Counted from the first letter of the stretch, positions 7,763 through 16,655 are shown. The stretch is 64,000 nt of DNA from Lentzea alba (GCF_011067745.1 NZ_JAAMPJ010000012.1:248001-312000), one strand, 5' to 3'. Notes: generated by a model not told the origin, from the sequence alone. Translations and numbers: made by a program.

Positions 7763-9067
7763 TCAGGCGGCCGCGCACGTCTTCCCGTTGAGGGCGAACG
7801 AGGGCGGAGCCGAGGTGTTGCCCGTGTGGGTGGCCTGGAAGCCGATGCTGATCGACGCGCCAGGAGCGATGTCGCCGTTGTAGGAGACGTTCCTGGCCGT
7901 CACCTGGCCCGACGCCGGGGAGTAGGTGGCGCTCCAGCTGGACGTGATGGCCTGCCCGCCGGGCAGGGTGAAGACCAGCGACCACCCGCTGATCGGCGTG
8001 GTGCCGGTGTTCGTGATGGTGATGGTCGAGGTCAGGCCGGTGTTCCACGCGTTGATCGCGTCGCCGACCTTGCATTCGGCGTCACCGGGCGGGTTCGTGG
8101 TGGTGGTGGTGGTGGTGGTCGTCGTCGTGGTCGTGGTGCTCGTGGGGCCGCCGCCGCCCCCGAGAGAGGTGATGAACTTCCACGCCTCGCCGGACGTCCA
8201 GGTCCGCCAGCCGTCGCCGCCGGAGTCGATCGGGCCCGGCGTGTGCCCACCGTCGAACGCCGCCCACACCACGGGATAGCCCGCCCGGCAGCCGCTGTAG
8301 TTGGTGACGATGTGCGTCCGGCTGCCCGCACGCGGTTCTGGCGCGTTCTGGGCTGTGCAACCGTTGTTGCGCACGAACCTGTCGCGCAGCCCGCGGCCCA
8401 GGCCGATGCCGAGCACGTTGTCGCTGATGCCGTGGATGCCCATGTACGCGATCGGCTGGTTGCCGCCGTTGCAGCCGCTGAGCTCCGCGCCGGAGTAGAC
8501 GACCACCGCGCGGAACACGTTCGCGCGAGAGCAGGCGATCGAGTACGACATCCCGCCGCCGTAGCTGAAGCCACCGGCGAAGCGCTGGGTCGTGTCGATG
8601 CACAGTCCGTTGTCCAGCAACCGGACCAGGTCGTCGATGAACGTGAGGTCCTGCCCGCCGGGGTTGGCCCAGCCGTTGCCGTTGCCCTGGGGCGCGACGA
8701 AGATCGTGCCGTTGTTCGCCTGGTCGGAAAGCCGCCGCAGCCCGTAGTACGACCAGTTGTAGCCGTCGGAACCGCCGGAGTCGACGTCGTTCATGGTGCC
8801 GCCGCGCCAGTGCAGGCCGACGAACAGCCGGTACTGGCGGTTGCTGTCGTAGCCGGGCGGCAACCGCAGGACGTACGAGCGGTTCTGGCCGCCACTGGTG
8901 ATGGTGTGCGGGCCGCTGGTCAGCGTGGGAGCCTTGCCGCACCCCGCTGTGCCCGCCATCGCGCCGACGTGGCCGGGGTCCGGGCCGCCGAGCGCGATTC
9001 CCGCCGCACCCAGGAAGACCACGGCACTGGCGGCGGCCAGGGCGATCGCGATCCGTTGCTGGAACAT
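7763..9067 (-). CDS. Secreted CE1/PHB-depolymerase-like esterase with C-terminal CBM2
   Basis: 434 residues with an N-terminal signal (MFQQRIAIALAAASAVVFL). The esterase domain closely matches the neighbouring gene: TCGKAPTL-type start, GLHWRGG, GGFSYGGGMS nucleophile elbow, and FDGGHTPGPID. The linker is a run of 14 threonines (about 8085-8140), encoded by a tract of mixed Thr codons that could be prone to length change. It is followed by a CBM2 (AECKVGDAINAWNTG to the final NGKTCAAA). GGAGG lies 7 bases before the ATG. Expected role: releasing ferulate or acetyl groups from xylan at the cellulose surface. Confidence 0.9.
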   Translation of the reverse strand: MFQQRIAIALAAASAVVFLGAAGIALGGPDPGHVGAMAGTAGCGKAPTLTSGPHTITSGGQNRSYVLRLPPGYDSNRQYRLFVGLHWRGGTMNDVDSGGSDGYNWSYYGLRRLSDQANNGTIFVAPQGNGNGWANPGGQDLTFIDDLVRLLDNGLCIDTTQRFAGGFSYGGGMSYSIACSRANVFRAVVVYSGAELSGCNGGNQPIAYMGIHGISDNVLGIGLGRGLRDRFVRNNGCTAQNAPEPRAGSRTHIVTNYSGCRAGYPVVWAAFDGGHTPGPIDSGGDGWRTWTSGEAWKFITSLGGGGGPTSTTTTTTTTTTTTTTNPPGDAECKVGDAINAWNTGLTSTITITNTGTTPISGWSLVFTLPGGQAITSSWSATYSPASGQVTARNVSYNGDIAPGASISIGFQATHTGNTSAPPSFALNGKTCAAA

Positions 9068-9084
9068 CGTTGTCCCTCCGGTTG

Positions 9085-11922
9085 TCACACTGGTTGGAGT
9101 TGGAACATCTGGTTCTCCGCGCCCGTCCGGGTCCACTGGGACACGCGGACGCCGTCTGCGGTCCCCGCGCTCCAGACGTCCATGGCGAGCCCGCTCTGCC
9201 GGTTGACGAGGCTGATCACCCCGCCGGCCTGGTCGAGCACCTGCCACTGCTGGCCGGCCGCGCCGGTGTCGGTCTGCTGGGTGATGTCGGCGCCGGTGCT
9301 CGAACTCGCGACCTGGAGCACCAGACCGCTGTGCCTCGCCCGGATCCGGTAGTAGCCGCCGCCGGAGTCGAGGAAGTCGAACTGCTGGTTCAACCCACTC
9401 GTCCGCGACCACTGCTGGAGCAGTGCGCCCGGCGCGGTGGACACACCGCTGACGTCGGCGTACTTCCCGCTGTGCCGCGCGACGAGCCGGTAGTGCACGC
9501 CTGGTCGAACGACCGATCCCGAGCCTTGGCCCGAAGCGCGGTAGACGTGTCCCGCCAGTACCGGGAACTCGGCGACGTCCGCCTCCGGCTGGGCCGGCTG
9601 GATCACCGTGCCGACCGTGGTGTCGCGCAGCTCGAACGTGCCGGTGAAGATCCGGTTCCGCAGGCGGACGGCACCGTCGCGGTCCGGTGTGACGGTCAGG
9701 ACGATCGCGCCGTCGGCACTCCACGTCGCACCGACCGTGTACCCGCCACGCCCGCGCAGGCCCGTGACACTGCCGGCCGGCCACGCGGGTGGCAGCGCGG
9801 GTAGCACGTGCAGCTCGCCGTTGTGGCTGTGCAGCAGCATTTCCGCGATGCCGGAGGTCGCGCCGAAGTTGCCGTCGATCTGGAACGGCGGATGCAGGTC
9901 GAACATGTTGGGCGCGAGGCGTTCGGTCGTGACCAGGGACCGGAGCAGGTCGTGCGCGCGCCTGCCCTCCTCCAGCCGCGCCCAGTAGTTGATCTTCCAG
10001 GCGAGCGACCAGCCGGTGCCCGCGTCCCCACGCAGTTCGAGGGTGCGGCGGGCCGCGGCGTGCAACTGCGGAGTGCCGCGCTTGGTGATCTGGTTGCTGG
10101 GGTGCAGGCCGTACAGGTGCGAGACGTGCCGGTGGTTCGGCTCGGTCTCGACCCAGTCGTGGAGCCACTCCATCACGTTGCCGCGCGAGCCGACCTTCGT
10201 CGGGGCCAGCCGCTGCCGTGCCGCCCGCACCTGCGCGCGCAGGTCGGCGTCGACACCCAGCACCTCGGACGCGCTCGCGCAGCCGTCGAACAGGTCGCGC
10301 AGGATCTGCATGTCCATCGTCGGCCCGGCGCACACGCTGGCGTTCGCGTGGTGGTTGAGCTCCGGCGAGTTCGACGGGTTGGTGACGAGGTGACCGAGAC
10401 TCGGCTCGGTGACGAGCGTGTCGAGGAAGAACTGCGCGCATCCCTTGAGCGCCGGGTAGTACGTGCGCAGGAAGGCGACGTCGCCGGTGAACCGGTAGTG
10501 GTCCCAGATCATCGTCGACAGCCACGCCCCGCCGGTCTGCCACATGCCCGCCGCCGCGAAGTCGACGACCGAACTACCGCGCCAGGCGTCGGTGTTGTGG
10601 TGGGTGACCCAGCCGCGCGCGTTGTACTGCACCTGCGCGGTGCGGGCGCCGGTGACGGTGAGGTCGTTGATCATGCGGAACACCGGCTGGTGGCACTCGG
10701 CGAGATTGGTGGTGTCCGCCGGCCAGTAGTTCATCGGCAGGTTGGCGTTGATCGTGTACTTCGAGTCCCACGACGGGGCCATCTGGTCGTTCCAGATGCC
10801 CTGCAGGTTCGCCGGTTGCGTGCCGGGGCGTGACGACGAGATCAGCAGGTACCTGCCGTACTGGAACAACAGCACGGAGAACTGCGGGTCGGACGTGCTC
10901 GCGTGGCGGGTGATGCGGACGTCGGTCGGCTGGTCGGCCGCCGTCGTGCGGCCGAGGTCGAGCGTCACGCGCCCGAACAACGCCTGGTAGTCGGCGACGT
11001 GACGGGCCCGCAGGGTGTCGAAGGCGAGGCCCTGCGCGGCGTTCAGGCGGCTGCGGGCGATTCCCTGGTGGTCGCCGTTGACCGTGCGGAAGTCGACGTA
11101 GCTGGTGCCGATGGAGATCAGCAGGGTCACCGCGTTGGCGTTGCTCACCCGCAACGTCGCGCCCGAGCTGGTGACGGAGCCGCCCTCCGCCACGGCCTTG
11201 GCCAGGGCGAGGAACCGGACCGTGCCCGCGATTCCGCGCTGGGTACCGGAAATACCGTCCAGCGCGATCGTCGTGCCGTCCGGGCTCGACGTCGTCGTGC
11301 GCTGCGGAGAGCCGAACGTCGCGGTGAACGAGATGGAGCCCGGCGTCTCCGCGGTCAGGCGCACGACGATCACCTGGTCCGGCGCGCTCGCGAACACCTC
11401 GCGCCGGTGACGCACGTTGTTCGCCGTGAAGGTCACCACGGTCGTCGCTGTGGTGAGATCGAGTGAGCGCTGATACGCGGTCGCGGTCGCGGACGGCAGG
11501 GCCAGCCTGAGGTCGCCGACCGGTTGGTAGGCGAGCTGCCCGGCCGGGTTGCCGAGCATCGTCTGGTCGATCAGCGACTGCGCCTGCGTCCACTGGTTGG
11601 AGAACACGAGCTGCCGGATCTGGGCCAGGGACCCGGCACCTCGCGGATTGCTGTAGTCGTGCGGACCGCCTGCCCAGACCGTGTCTTCGTTGAGCTGCAG
11701 GCGTTCGGTGTCGGTGTTGCCGAACACCATCGCGCCGAGCCGGCCGTTGCCCACCGGCAGCGCGCGCAGCCAGTCGTTGCCCGCGGGACGGTCGTACCAC
11801 AGCGAGAGGTCGTTCGCCCGCACCTCGGCGGCGGCGGCGGTCCCGGTCGCCGTCCATCCCGCCTGCGTCAGCACGACCCCCGCACCGAGCTTCATGAGCT
11901 GCCGCCGGTTCAGGTCGGACAT
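9085..11922 (-). CDS. Secreted GH95-family alpha-L-fucosidase with ricin-type CBM13
   Basis: 945 residues, 17 bases upstream of the CE1 gene. The N terminus (MSDLNRRQLMKLGAGVVLTQ) resembles a Tat-type or lipid-free signal. GH95 features are visible in order: the N-terminal beta domain (WYDRPAGNDWLRALPVGNGR, LQLNEDTVWAGGP), then the alpha/alpha barrel with INANLPMNYWP, GWVTHHNTDAW, NPSNSPEL and FQIDGNFG, where the family's catalytic carboxylates and assisting Asn residues occur. Known members hydrolyse alpha-1,2-linked fucose or alpha-L-galactose by inversion, as in xyloglucan side chains. The last 150 residues are a ricin trefoil (HSGKYADVSG, HSGLVLQVAS, QSGLAMDVWS). GGAGG is 6 bases before the ATG. 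Confidence 0.92.
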   Translation of the reverse strand: MSDLNRRQLMKLGAGVVLTQAGWTATGTAAAAEVRANDLSLWYDRPAGNDWLRALPVGNGRLGAMVFGNTDTERLQLNEDTVWAGGPHDYSNPRGAGSLAQIRQLVFSNQWTQAQSLIDQTMLGNPAGQLAYQPVGDLRLALPSATATAYQRSLDLTTATTVVTFTANNVRHRREVFASAPDQVIVVRLTAETPGSISFTATFGSPQRTTTSSPDGTTIALDGISGTQRGIAGTVRFLALAKAVAEGGSVTSSGATLRVSNANAVTLLISIGTSYVDFRTVNGDHQGIARSRLNAAQGLAFDTLRARHVADYQALFGRVTLDLGRTTAADQPTDVRITRHASTSDPQFSVLLFQYGRYLLISSSRPGTQPANLQGIWNDQMAPSWDSKYTINANLPMNYWPADTTNLAECHQPVFRMINDLTVTGARTAQVQYNARGWVTHHNTDAWRGSSVVDFAAAGMWQTGGAWLSTMIWDHYRFTGDVAFLRTYYPALKGCAQFFLDTLVTEPSLGHLVTNPSNSPELNHHANASVCAGPTMDMQILRDLFDGCASASEVLGVDADLRAQVRAARQRLAPTKVGSRGNVMEWLHDWVETEPNHRHVSHLYGLHPSNQITKRGTPQLHAAARRTLELRGDAGTGWSLAWKINYWARLEEGRRAHDLLRSLVTTERLAPNMFDLHPPFQIDGNFGATSGIAEMLLHSHNGELHVLPALPPAWPAGSVTGLRGRGGYTVGATWSADGAIVLTVTPDRDGAVRLRNRIFTGTFELRDTTVGTVIQPAQPEADVAEFPVLAGHVYRASGQGSGSVVRPGVHYRLVARHSGKYADVSGVSTAPGALLQQWSRTSGLNQQFDFLDSGGGYYRIRARHSGLVLQVASSSTGADITQQTDTGAAGQQWQVLDQAGGVISLVNRQSGLAMDVWSAGTADGVRVSQWTRTGAENQMFQLQPV

Positions 11923-11958
11923 GTCGGTCCTCCAGTGGTCGAGGGGGAGAAGGCGGGG

Positions 11959-12120
11959 TCAGCCGACGGCGCACTGCTCGCGGTTGAGCGTGGATCCGCT
12001 GGCGGACGCGGCCAGTTCGGGTTGCGGCACCAGCGAAAGTGCGACGGCGGCGATCAGCAGCACCAGCGCCGCGACGAGTGCGATGAGGCCGAACCTCTCC
12101 GAGCACGACCGGGCGGTCAT
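11959..12120 (-). CDS. Small membrane or secreted peptide (53 aa), hypothetical
   Basis: The ATG overlaps the stop of the upstream GH43 gene (ATGA), which favours translational coupling. The product has a charged N terminus (MTARSCSERFG), one strongly hydrophobic stretch at residues 10-30 (LIALVAALVLLIAAVALSL) and a short tail ending NREQCAVG. The tail ending resembles the last strand of some CBM2 domains (LNGxxC), so it may be a chance frame or a domain remnant. It lies inside the xylan operon between GH43 and GH95. Function unknown. Confidence 0.4.
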   Translation of the reverse strand: MTARSCSERFGLIALVAALVLLIAAVALSLVPQPELAASASGSTLNREQCAVG

Positions 12121-13490
12121 GACGCCGAACCCCGGCCGAACTGCCACCAGTTCACGTTGAGCAGGAAACCGTTGCCACCGCTGAACCTCAGGTAGAGGTC
12201 GCGGGTGCCGGTCAGGCCGTTCACCGGGCACGTGACGGTGGTCCAGTTCTGCCAGCCGCCGGTGTTGGGCACCGAGCAACGGCCCGCGAGCGCCCCGGTC
12301 GGGCCACCGCTGCGAACCTCGACGGCACTGCCGGCGACGACGGACGCGACCCGAGCGGTGAACGTCGTCGCGCCGGAACCGAAAGCGACGTTCTTCACCT
12401 TGATGTGGTCACCGTTGTCGATGAAGCCGACGTTCATGCCGCCTTCGCTGGAGACCTCGGTCTCGATGCCGCTGCCCCAGGCGATCGTCTCGGCTTCCTG
12501 GCGGACATAGGGATCGAGCGTGCCCGCGGCGGGTGGTCCGGCGGTGCTCATGGTGATCGTCGGAATGGTGCCGTCGGCGTTGTAGCTGAACTTCTCGACC
12601 GCGACGGAGCGGGTGAAGCCACCACCGCCCGGCAGGGCGCCGTTGTGGTAGAAGAAGTACGAGCTGCCCTTGAAGTCGATGATGCCGGCGTGGTTCGTGA
12701 AGCTGCTGCCCTGGGTGGGCATCACGGTGCCGCGGTAGGTCCACGGGCCGGTGGGGCCGGGAGCCGTGGAGTAGGCGATGAACTCCGAGCAGCACTTGGC
12801 CGCGAAAACGTTGTAGTACAAGCCGTTGCGCTTGTAGACCCAGGGTCCTTCCTCGTAGAGGGTGGGCCGGTTCGGGTCACCGGTGCGGGTGCCGAACCCG
12901 GCCGTGGTCAGCGGGATCCGGTTGACACCGCCCGAGTAGGAGATCATGTCGGCGTTGAGGCGGACGTACGAGAGGTTCGGGTTGCCCCAGTACAGGTACG
13001 CCTGACCACCGTCGTCGATCATGACCGTGGGGTCGATCTCGCCGTTCTCCACCAGGGGACGGCCGAGGGCGTCGCGGAACGGGCCGGTGGGGCTGTCGGC
13101 GACGCCGACCCCGATGGCCGGGCGGCCGCTGGCCTTGGTGACGACGGGGACGTACCAGTAGAACTTGCCGTTGCGCTCGATCGCCTGCCCGGCCCACGCG
13201 TCCTGCTTGGCCCAGCTGAAGGTGGCGAGGCTCATGGGTGAGCCGTGGTCGGTCCAGTTCACCATGTCGGCCGACGACCAGACCCGCCATTCCTTCATGG
13301 TGAACCAGGTCGAGTTGTCCTCGTCGTGTCCGGTGTAGAGGTAGACCCGTCCGTTGTGGACCAGCGGAGCCGGGTCAGCGGTGTAGATGTGCTGCACGAT
13401 CGGGTTGTCCGCCCTCGCCGGGGCGATCATCGTCAGGACCAGGCCCGCCACCGCGGCGATGGTCGTCCAGAACCAACGTTTCGTGGCCAT
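12117..13490 (-). CDS. Secreted GH43 glycosidase (xylosidase/arabinofuranosidase type) with CBM6
   Basis: 457 residues. Signal peptide to about PARA-DNP. The five-bladed propeller shows the three GH43 acids: TADPAPLV near the N terminus, NGEIDPTVMIDD in the middle and LYEEGPWVYK later. The C-terminal beta-sandwich (about 325-457: YVRQEAETIAWGSGIETE, NVNWWQFG) is a CBM6, which in xylanases binds xylan chain ends. ATG 13490 has GGGAG 6 bases away; the adjacent ATG 13493 is also possible. It lies 92 bases after the GH10 gene in the same operon, consistent with trimming xylo-oligosaccharides. Confidence 0.9.
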   Translation of the reverse strand: MATKRWFWTTIAAVAGLVLTMIAPARADNPIVQHIYTADPAPLVHNGRVYLYTGHDEDNSTWFTMKEWRVWSSADMVNWTDHGSPMSLATFSWAKQDAWAGQAIERNGKFYWYVPVVTKASGRPAIGVGVADSPTGPFRDALGRPLVENGEIDPTVMIDDGGQAYLYWGNPNLSYVRLNADMISYSGGVNRIPLTTAGFGTRTGDPNRPTLYEEGPWVYKRNGLYYNVFAAKCCSEFIAYSTAPGPTGPWTYRGTVMPTQGSSFTNHAGIIDFKGSSYFFYHNGALPGGGGFTRSVAVEKFSYNADGTIPTITMSTAGPPAAGTLDPYVRQEAETIAWGSGIETEVSSEGGMNVGFIDNGDHIKVKNVAFGSGATTFTARVASVVAGSAVEVRSGGPTGALAGRCSVPNTGGWQNWTTVTCPVNGLTGTRDLYLRFSGGNGFLLNVNWWQFGRGSAS

Positions 13491-13582
13491 CATCGTCTCC
13501 CCGAGGGCGGGGAAGGCACCCGCGGACCGGGCTGTTCGGCCGATCCGCGGGGCGGTCCCCTCCGGTTGTGTGCTGCGGAACG

Positions 13583-14929
13583 TCAACTCGCGGCGCAGGT
13601 CGGGTTGAGCCCTGATCCGCTGCCGGCGCCCTGGAAACCGAACTCGGTCGACTGACCGGCCGGCACGCTGCCGTTGTAGTCCACATTGGTCCAGTTGACG
13701 GTTCCGCTGGTACCGCTGCGGTTGGCGCCCCAGGAGTTGGTGACCGTGCCGTTCGACAGGGTCGTCGTGACCCGCCAGCCGCGCAGTGCGGAGGATCCGG
13801 CGGTGACCTTGACCGTGGCGACGAACCCCTCGCCCCACTGGTTCAGCGACACCGACGCGGTGCAGTCACCAGGGCCGGGATCGTTCGACGTCGTGGTCGT
13901 GGTCGTGGTCGTAGTGGGGCCGGGGCCACCGGCGTTGAGCGCGTCGAGCACCGCGTTGTACGCGGGTTTCTTGGCGCCGGAGCCGGTGAACAGCAAGGGG
14001 TTCTCGCCCCTGCGCCAGGAGTCGGTGTCGCGGATGCCCCAGACGGTGATGCCGGTGCAGCGGGTGACGGCCAGGCAGGCTTTGGTGACCGCGGCGTAGG
14101 CGTTGGCCTGGTTGGCTCCGGCGATGTCGAGCTCGGTGATCTGGACGTCGACACCGAGGTCGGCGAAACGCTGCAGGTTCGCCCGCATGTCCGAGGGTGC
14201 GTTGTTGGTGAGGTGGGCCTGGAAGCCGACGCAGTCGATCGGCACGCCGCGGGACTTGAAGTCGCGGACCATGTTGTAGACGCCGGTGGACTTCGCGTTG
14301 ATGCCGTCGGTGTTGTAGTCGTTGTAGCAGAGCTTCGCGGCGGGGTCGGCGGCGCGGGCGGCGCGGAACGCGGCCTCGATCCAGTCGTTGCCGGTGCGCT
14401 GGAGGTTGGAGTCGCGCCGGCCGCCGCTGCCGCCGTCGGCGAACGCTTCGTTGACGACGTCCCAGGCGTAGATCTTGCCCCGGTAGTGGGTGGCGACCTG
14501 GGTCACGTGGTTCAGCATGGCCTGGCGCAGGTCGGAGCCTTCCATGCGCTGTGCCCAGCCCGGTTCCTGCTGGTGCCACAGCAGTGCGTGGCCGCGGACC
14601 CGTTTGCCGTTGCTCACGGCCTGGTTGAGGATGCGGTCGCCGCTGGAGTAGGTGAACTGGCCGCGGTTGGGCTCGGTGGCGTCCCACTTCATCTCGTTCT
14701 CGGCGGTGACCATGTTGAACTCGGTGTTGAGGATGTTCACGTAGGTCGAGTCGCCGAGTTTGCCCGCCGCGACCGCGGTGCCGTAGTAGCGGCCGGACTG
14801 CGCGGCGGCGGCACCGAGAGTGGTGGCCGCGTTCGCGGTGGCGGTCACGACGAGCGTGGCGCCGAGGGCCGCCGCCGCGACTGTTGAAACGATCGGGACA
14901 AGTGACACTGACCTCGATGTCAGTTTCAT
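13583..14929 (-). CDS. Endo-1,4-beta-xylanase: GH10 - Thr linker - CBM2
   Basis: 448 residues. Signal peptide ends near ANA-ATT. The GH10 barrel includes NMVTAENEMKWD, HALLWHQQ, the acid/base motif WDVVNEAF (Glu about 161) and nucleophile motif QITELDIA (Glu about 266), with WGIRDTDSW near the end. A PTTTTTTTTT linker then leads to a CBM2 (DCTASVSLNQW to LNPTCAAS). The ATG lies directly after a GGAG, so spacing is poor; GTG 14935 in frame is a possible start. This is the first gene of the leftward xylan operon and is divergent from the GH6 endoglucanase across a region with CebR-type and LacI-type boxes. Confidence 0.95.
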   Translation of the reverse strand: MKLTSRSVSLVPIVSTVAAAALGATLVVTATANAATTLGAAAAQSGRYYGTAVAAGKLGDSTYVNILNTEFNMVTAENEMKWDATEPNRGQFTYSSGDRILNQAVSNGKRVRGHALLWHQQEPGWAQRMEGSDLRQAMLNHVTQVATHYRGKIYAWDVVNEAFADGGSGGRRDSNLQRTGNDWIEAAFRAARAADPAAKLCYNDYNTDGINAKSTGVYNMVRDFKSRGVPIDCVGFQAHLTNNAPSDMRANLQRFADLGVDVQITELDIAGANQANAYAAVTKACLAVTRCTGITVWGIRDTDSWRRGENPLLFTGSGAKKPAYNAVLDALNAGGPGPTTTTTTTTTSNDPGPGDCTASVSLNQWGEGFVATVKVTAGSSALRGWRVTTTLSNGTVTNSWGANRSGTSGTVNWTNVDYNGSVPAGQSTEFGFQGAGSGSGLNPTCAAS

Positions 14930-14999
14930 CTCCACACTTTCGGGAACGTGCCCGGAATGCGGGCATGACGGACAGGACCGTTTCCTCGGTCCATGCGAC

Positions 15000-15013
15000 T
15001 GGGAGAGCGCCCA
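15000..15013. promoter_or_regulatory. Degenerate CebR-type box
   Basis: TGGGAGAGCGCCCA has two differences from the TGGGAGCGCTCCCA consensus and lies 71 bases upstream of the GH10 start. It is supported mainly by the better copies nearby. Confidence 0.4.
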
Positions 15014-15100
15014 GCAGGAGTGTGGCAGCTGCATGTTCACGCTCACAAGAAGGTGCGTACAACTCGGCGGGTAGATTGAGCTGTACGGGTTACAAAAACA

Positions 15101-15114
15101 AGGGAGCGCTCCCA
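15101..15114. promoter_or_regulatory. CebR-type operator, one mismatch
   Basis: AGGGAGCGCTCCCA retains the full 12-bp palindromic core GGGAGCGCTCCC. It is positioned to affect the leftward GH10 operon, and probably the rightward GH6 gene by looping to 15235. Confidence 0.65.
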
Positions 15115-15170
15115 ATGTGCACGTCGAATAGAGTCGAATACGTTTCGATCGGGTTCAACGAATCGATTTT

Positions 15171-15197
15171 GCTAAAGTTAGCGCTAACATTTTTAGC
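15171..15197. promoter_or_regulatory. LacI-type operator AGTTAGCGCTAACA nested in an outer inverted repeat
   Basis: The inner palindrome GTTAGCGCTAAC is at 15177-15188, flanked by GCTAAA (15171-15176) and TTTAGC (15192-15197). The whole block ends two bases before a TTGACC -35 element. The same composite layout recurs at 21382-21415. It belongs to the GTTANCGCTAACA motif class found at four loci here. Confidence 0.7.
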
Positions 15198-15198
15198 A

Positions 15199-15227
15199 TT
15201 GACCAGGTGTGGTGACGCGGCTAGGTT
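15199..15227 (+). promoter_or_regulatory. Sigma-70-type promoter of the GH6 endoglucanase
   Basis: TTGACC at 15199-15204, a 17-base spacer and TAGGTT at 15222-15227 make a good vegetative-type promoter. The predicted start falls at about 15234, directly at the next palindrome. Confidence 0.65.
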
Positions 15228-15234
15228 GACCATT

Positions 15235-15248
15235 TGAGAGCGCTCTCA
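15235..15248. promoter_or_regulatory. Start-site palindrome TGAGAGCGCTCTCA
   Basis: A perfect 14-bp palindrome differing from the CebR box by a symmetric G-to-A change in each half. It covers the predicted transcription start of the GH6 endoglucanase, the expected position for a repressor. Confidence 0.65.
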
Positions 15249-15296
15249 CTCTGTTCGGCTCATCCCGCACCAGCGACGACGCTGCGAGGAACCTGA

Positions 15297-16631
15297 ATGA
15301 GAGCAAGCAAATCTGTCCGGTGGAAGCCTGTGACGGGCGCGTCCGCCGCCGTCGGCGTGCTCGTGGCGGGCACCGTCGCCCTGGCCGCGGGCGGCGGCGT
15401 CGCGGTGAACGCCGCGGAGTCGGCGTTCTACGTGGACCCGATGAGCTCCAGCGCCAGATGGGTGGCCGCCAACCCCGGCGACTCGCGGGCAGCGGTCATC
15501 CGCGACCGGATCGCCTCGGTACCGCAGGCGCGGTGGTACACGACCACCAACACCTCGTCGATCCGCGGTGAGATCAGCTCGTTCGTCGGGGCGGCCGCCG
15601 CGGCGGGCAAGATCCCGATCCTGGTGGTCTACAACATCCCCAACCGCGACTGCGGCGGCGCGAGCGGTGGCGGAGCGCCGTCCCACCAGGCGTACCGGGC
15701 GTGGGTGGACGAGATCGCGGCAGGGCTCGCCGGACGGCCGGCGACGATCGTGCTGGAACCGGACGTCCTGCCGATCATGAGCAACTGCCAGAACGCCGAC
15801 CAGCAGAACCAGACCAAGGCGTCGATGGCCTACGCGGGCAAGAAGCTGAAGTCCGGCTCCTCGCGGGCCAAGGTCTACTTCGACATCGGGAACTCCGCCT
15901 GGCTGAACCCGGCGGAGGCCGCCACCAGGCTGCGCGGCGCGGACATCTCGAACAGCGCCGACGGCATCTCGACGAACGTGTCGAACTACCGCACGACCTC
16001 CGACGAGGTGAACTTCGCGAAGAACGTGCTCAACGCCGTCGGTGACGGCCGCCTCAAGGCCGTGGTGGACACCAGTCGCAACGGCAACGGCCCGCAGGGC
16101 ACCGAGTGGTGCGATCCTCCCGGTCGTGCGATCGGCACCCCGAGCACCGTGAACACGGGTGACTCGAGGATCGACGCGTTCCTGTGGGTGAAGCTGCCGG
16201 GCGAGGCGGACGGCTGCATCGCGCCGGCGGGTCAGTTCGTGCCGCAGCGGGCCTACGAACTCGCGACGGCGGCGGGACCCGGTCCCACCACGACCACCAC
16301 GACCACGGGCAACAACCCCGGCGGCGGGTGCCGGGCGAGCCATCGCGTGACCAGCCAGTGGCAGGGCGGCTACGGCGCCGAGATCGTCATCGAGAACCGC
16401 GGACCGGCCCTCACCGGGTGGACCTTCACGTTCTCGGCTCCCGGCGTCACCGTCACGCAGGGCTGGAACGGGACGTGGAACGACACCGGTGACGTGGTCC
16501 GCGTCGGCAACGCGTCGTGGAACGGCTCGGTGCCGGCCGGCGGCCAGGTGACCATCGGGTACAACGCGAACTACAGCGGGACGACGCCACCGTTCGCCTC
16601 ACCGGCGTTGAACGGCACCGCCTGCTCCTGA
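15297..16631 (+). CDS. Endoglucanase: GH6 - Thr linker - CBM2
   Basis: 444 residues. Signal peptide MRASKSVRWKPVTGASAAVG to about VNA-AES. The compact GH6 domain (about 42-325) contains YNIPNRDCGG, the catalytic-acid loop VLEPDVLP, VYFDIGNSAWL, DTSRNGNGP and LWVKLPGEADG. It lacks the long loops of the 4643 gene, as expected for endo-acting members. PTTTTTTT leads to a CBM2 (CRASHRVTSQW to LNGTACS). GAGG is 7 bases before the ATG. It would cut internal beta-1,4 bonds of cellulose and cooperate with the GH6 cellobiohydrolase. Upstream are a promoter and several operators, including CebR-type. Confidence 0.93.
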   Translation: MRASKSVRWKPVTGASAAVGVLVAGTVALAAGGGVAVNAAESAFYVDPMSSSARWVAANPGDSRAAVIRDRIASVPQARWYTTTNTSSIRGEISSFVGAAAAAGKIPILVVYNIPNRDCGGASGGGAPSHQAYRAWVDEIAAGLAGRPATIVLEPDVLPIMSNCQNADQQNQTKASMAYAGKKLKSGSSRAKVYFDIGNSAWLNPAEAATRLRGADISNSADGISTNVSNYRTTSDEVNFAKNVLNAVGDGRLKAVVDTSRNGNGPQGTEWCDPPGRAIGTPSTVNTGDSRIDAFLWVKLPGEADGCIAPAGQFVPQRAYELATAAGPGPTTTTTTTGNNPGGGCRASHRVTSQWQGGYGAEIVIENRGPALTGWTFTFSAPGVTVTQGWNGTWNDTGDVVRVGNASWNGSVPAGGQVTIGYNANYSGTTPPFASPALNGTACS

Positions 16632-16655
16632 GACCTCCCTGCGGCAGGGAGAAGA

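Noticed and set aside
8085..8140. Short tandem repeat that might be a CRISPR or microsatellite
   Set aside because: It is the Thr-codon linker of the CE1-CBM2 protein; similar linkers occur in the other CBM2 genes.
7763..10543. A single 926-codon minus-strand frame covering the CE1 and part of the GH95 region
   Set aside because: Its first half is an out-of-frame reading of GH95; real GH95 and CE1 starts have ribosome sites and signal peptides.
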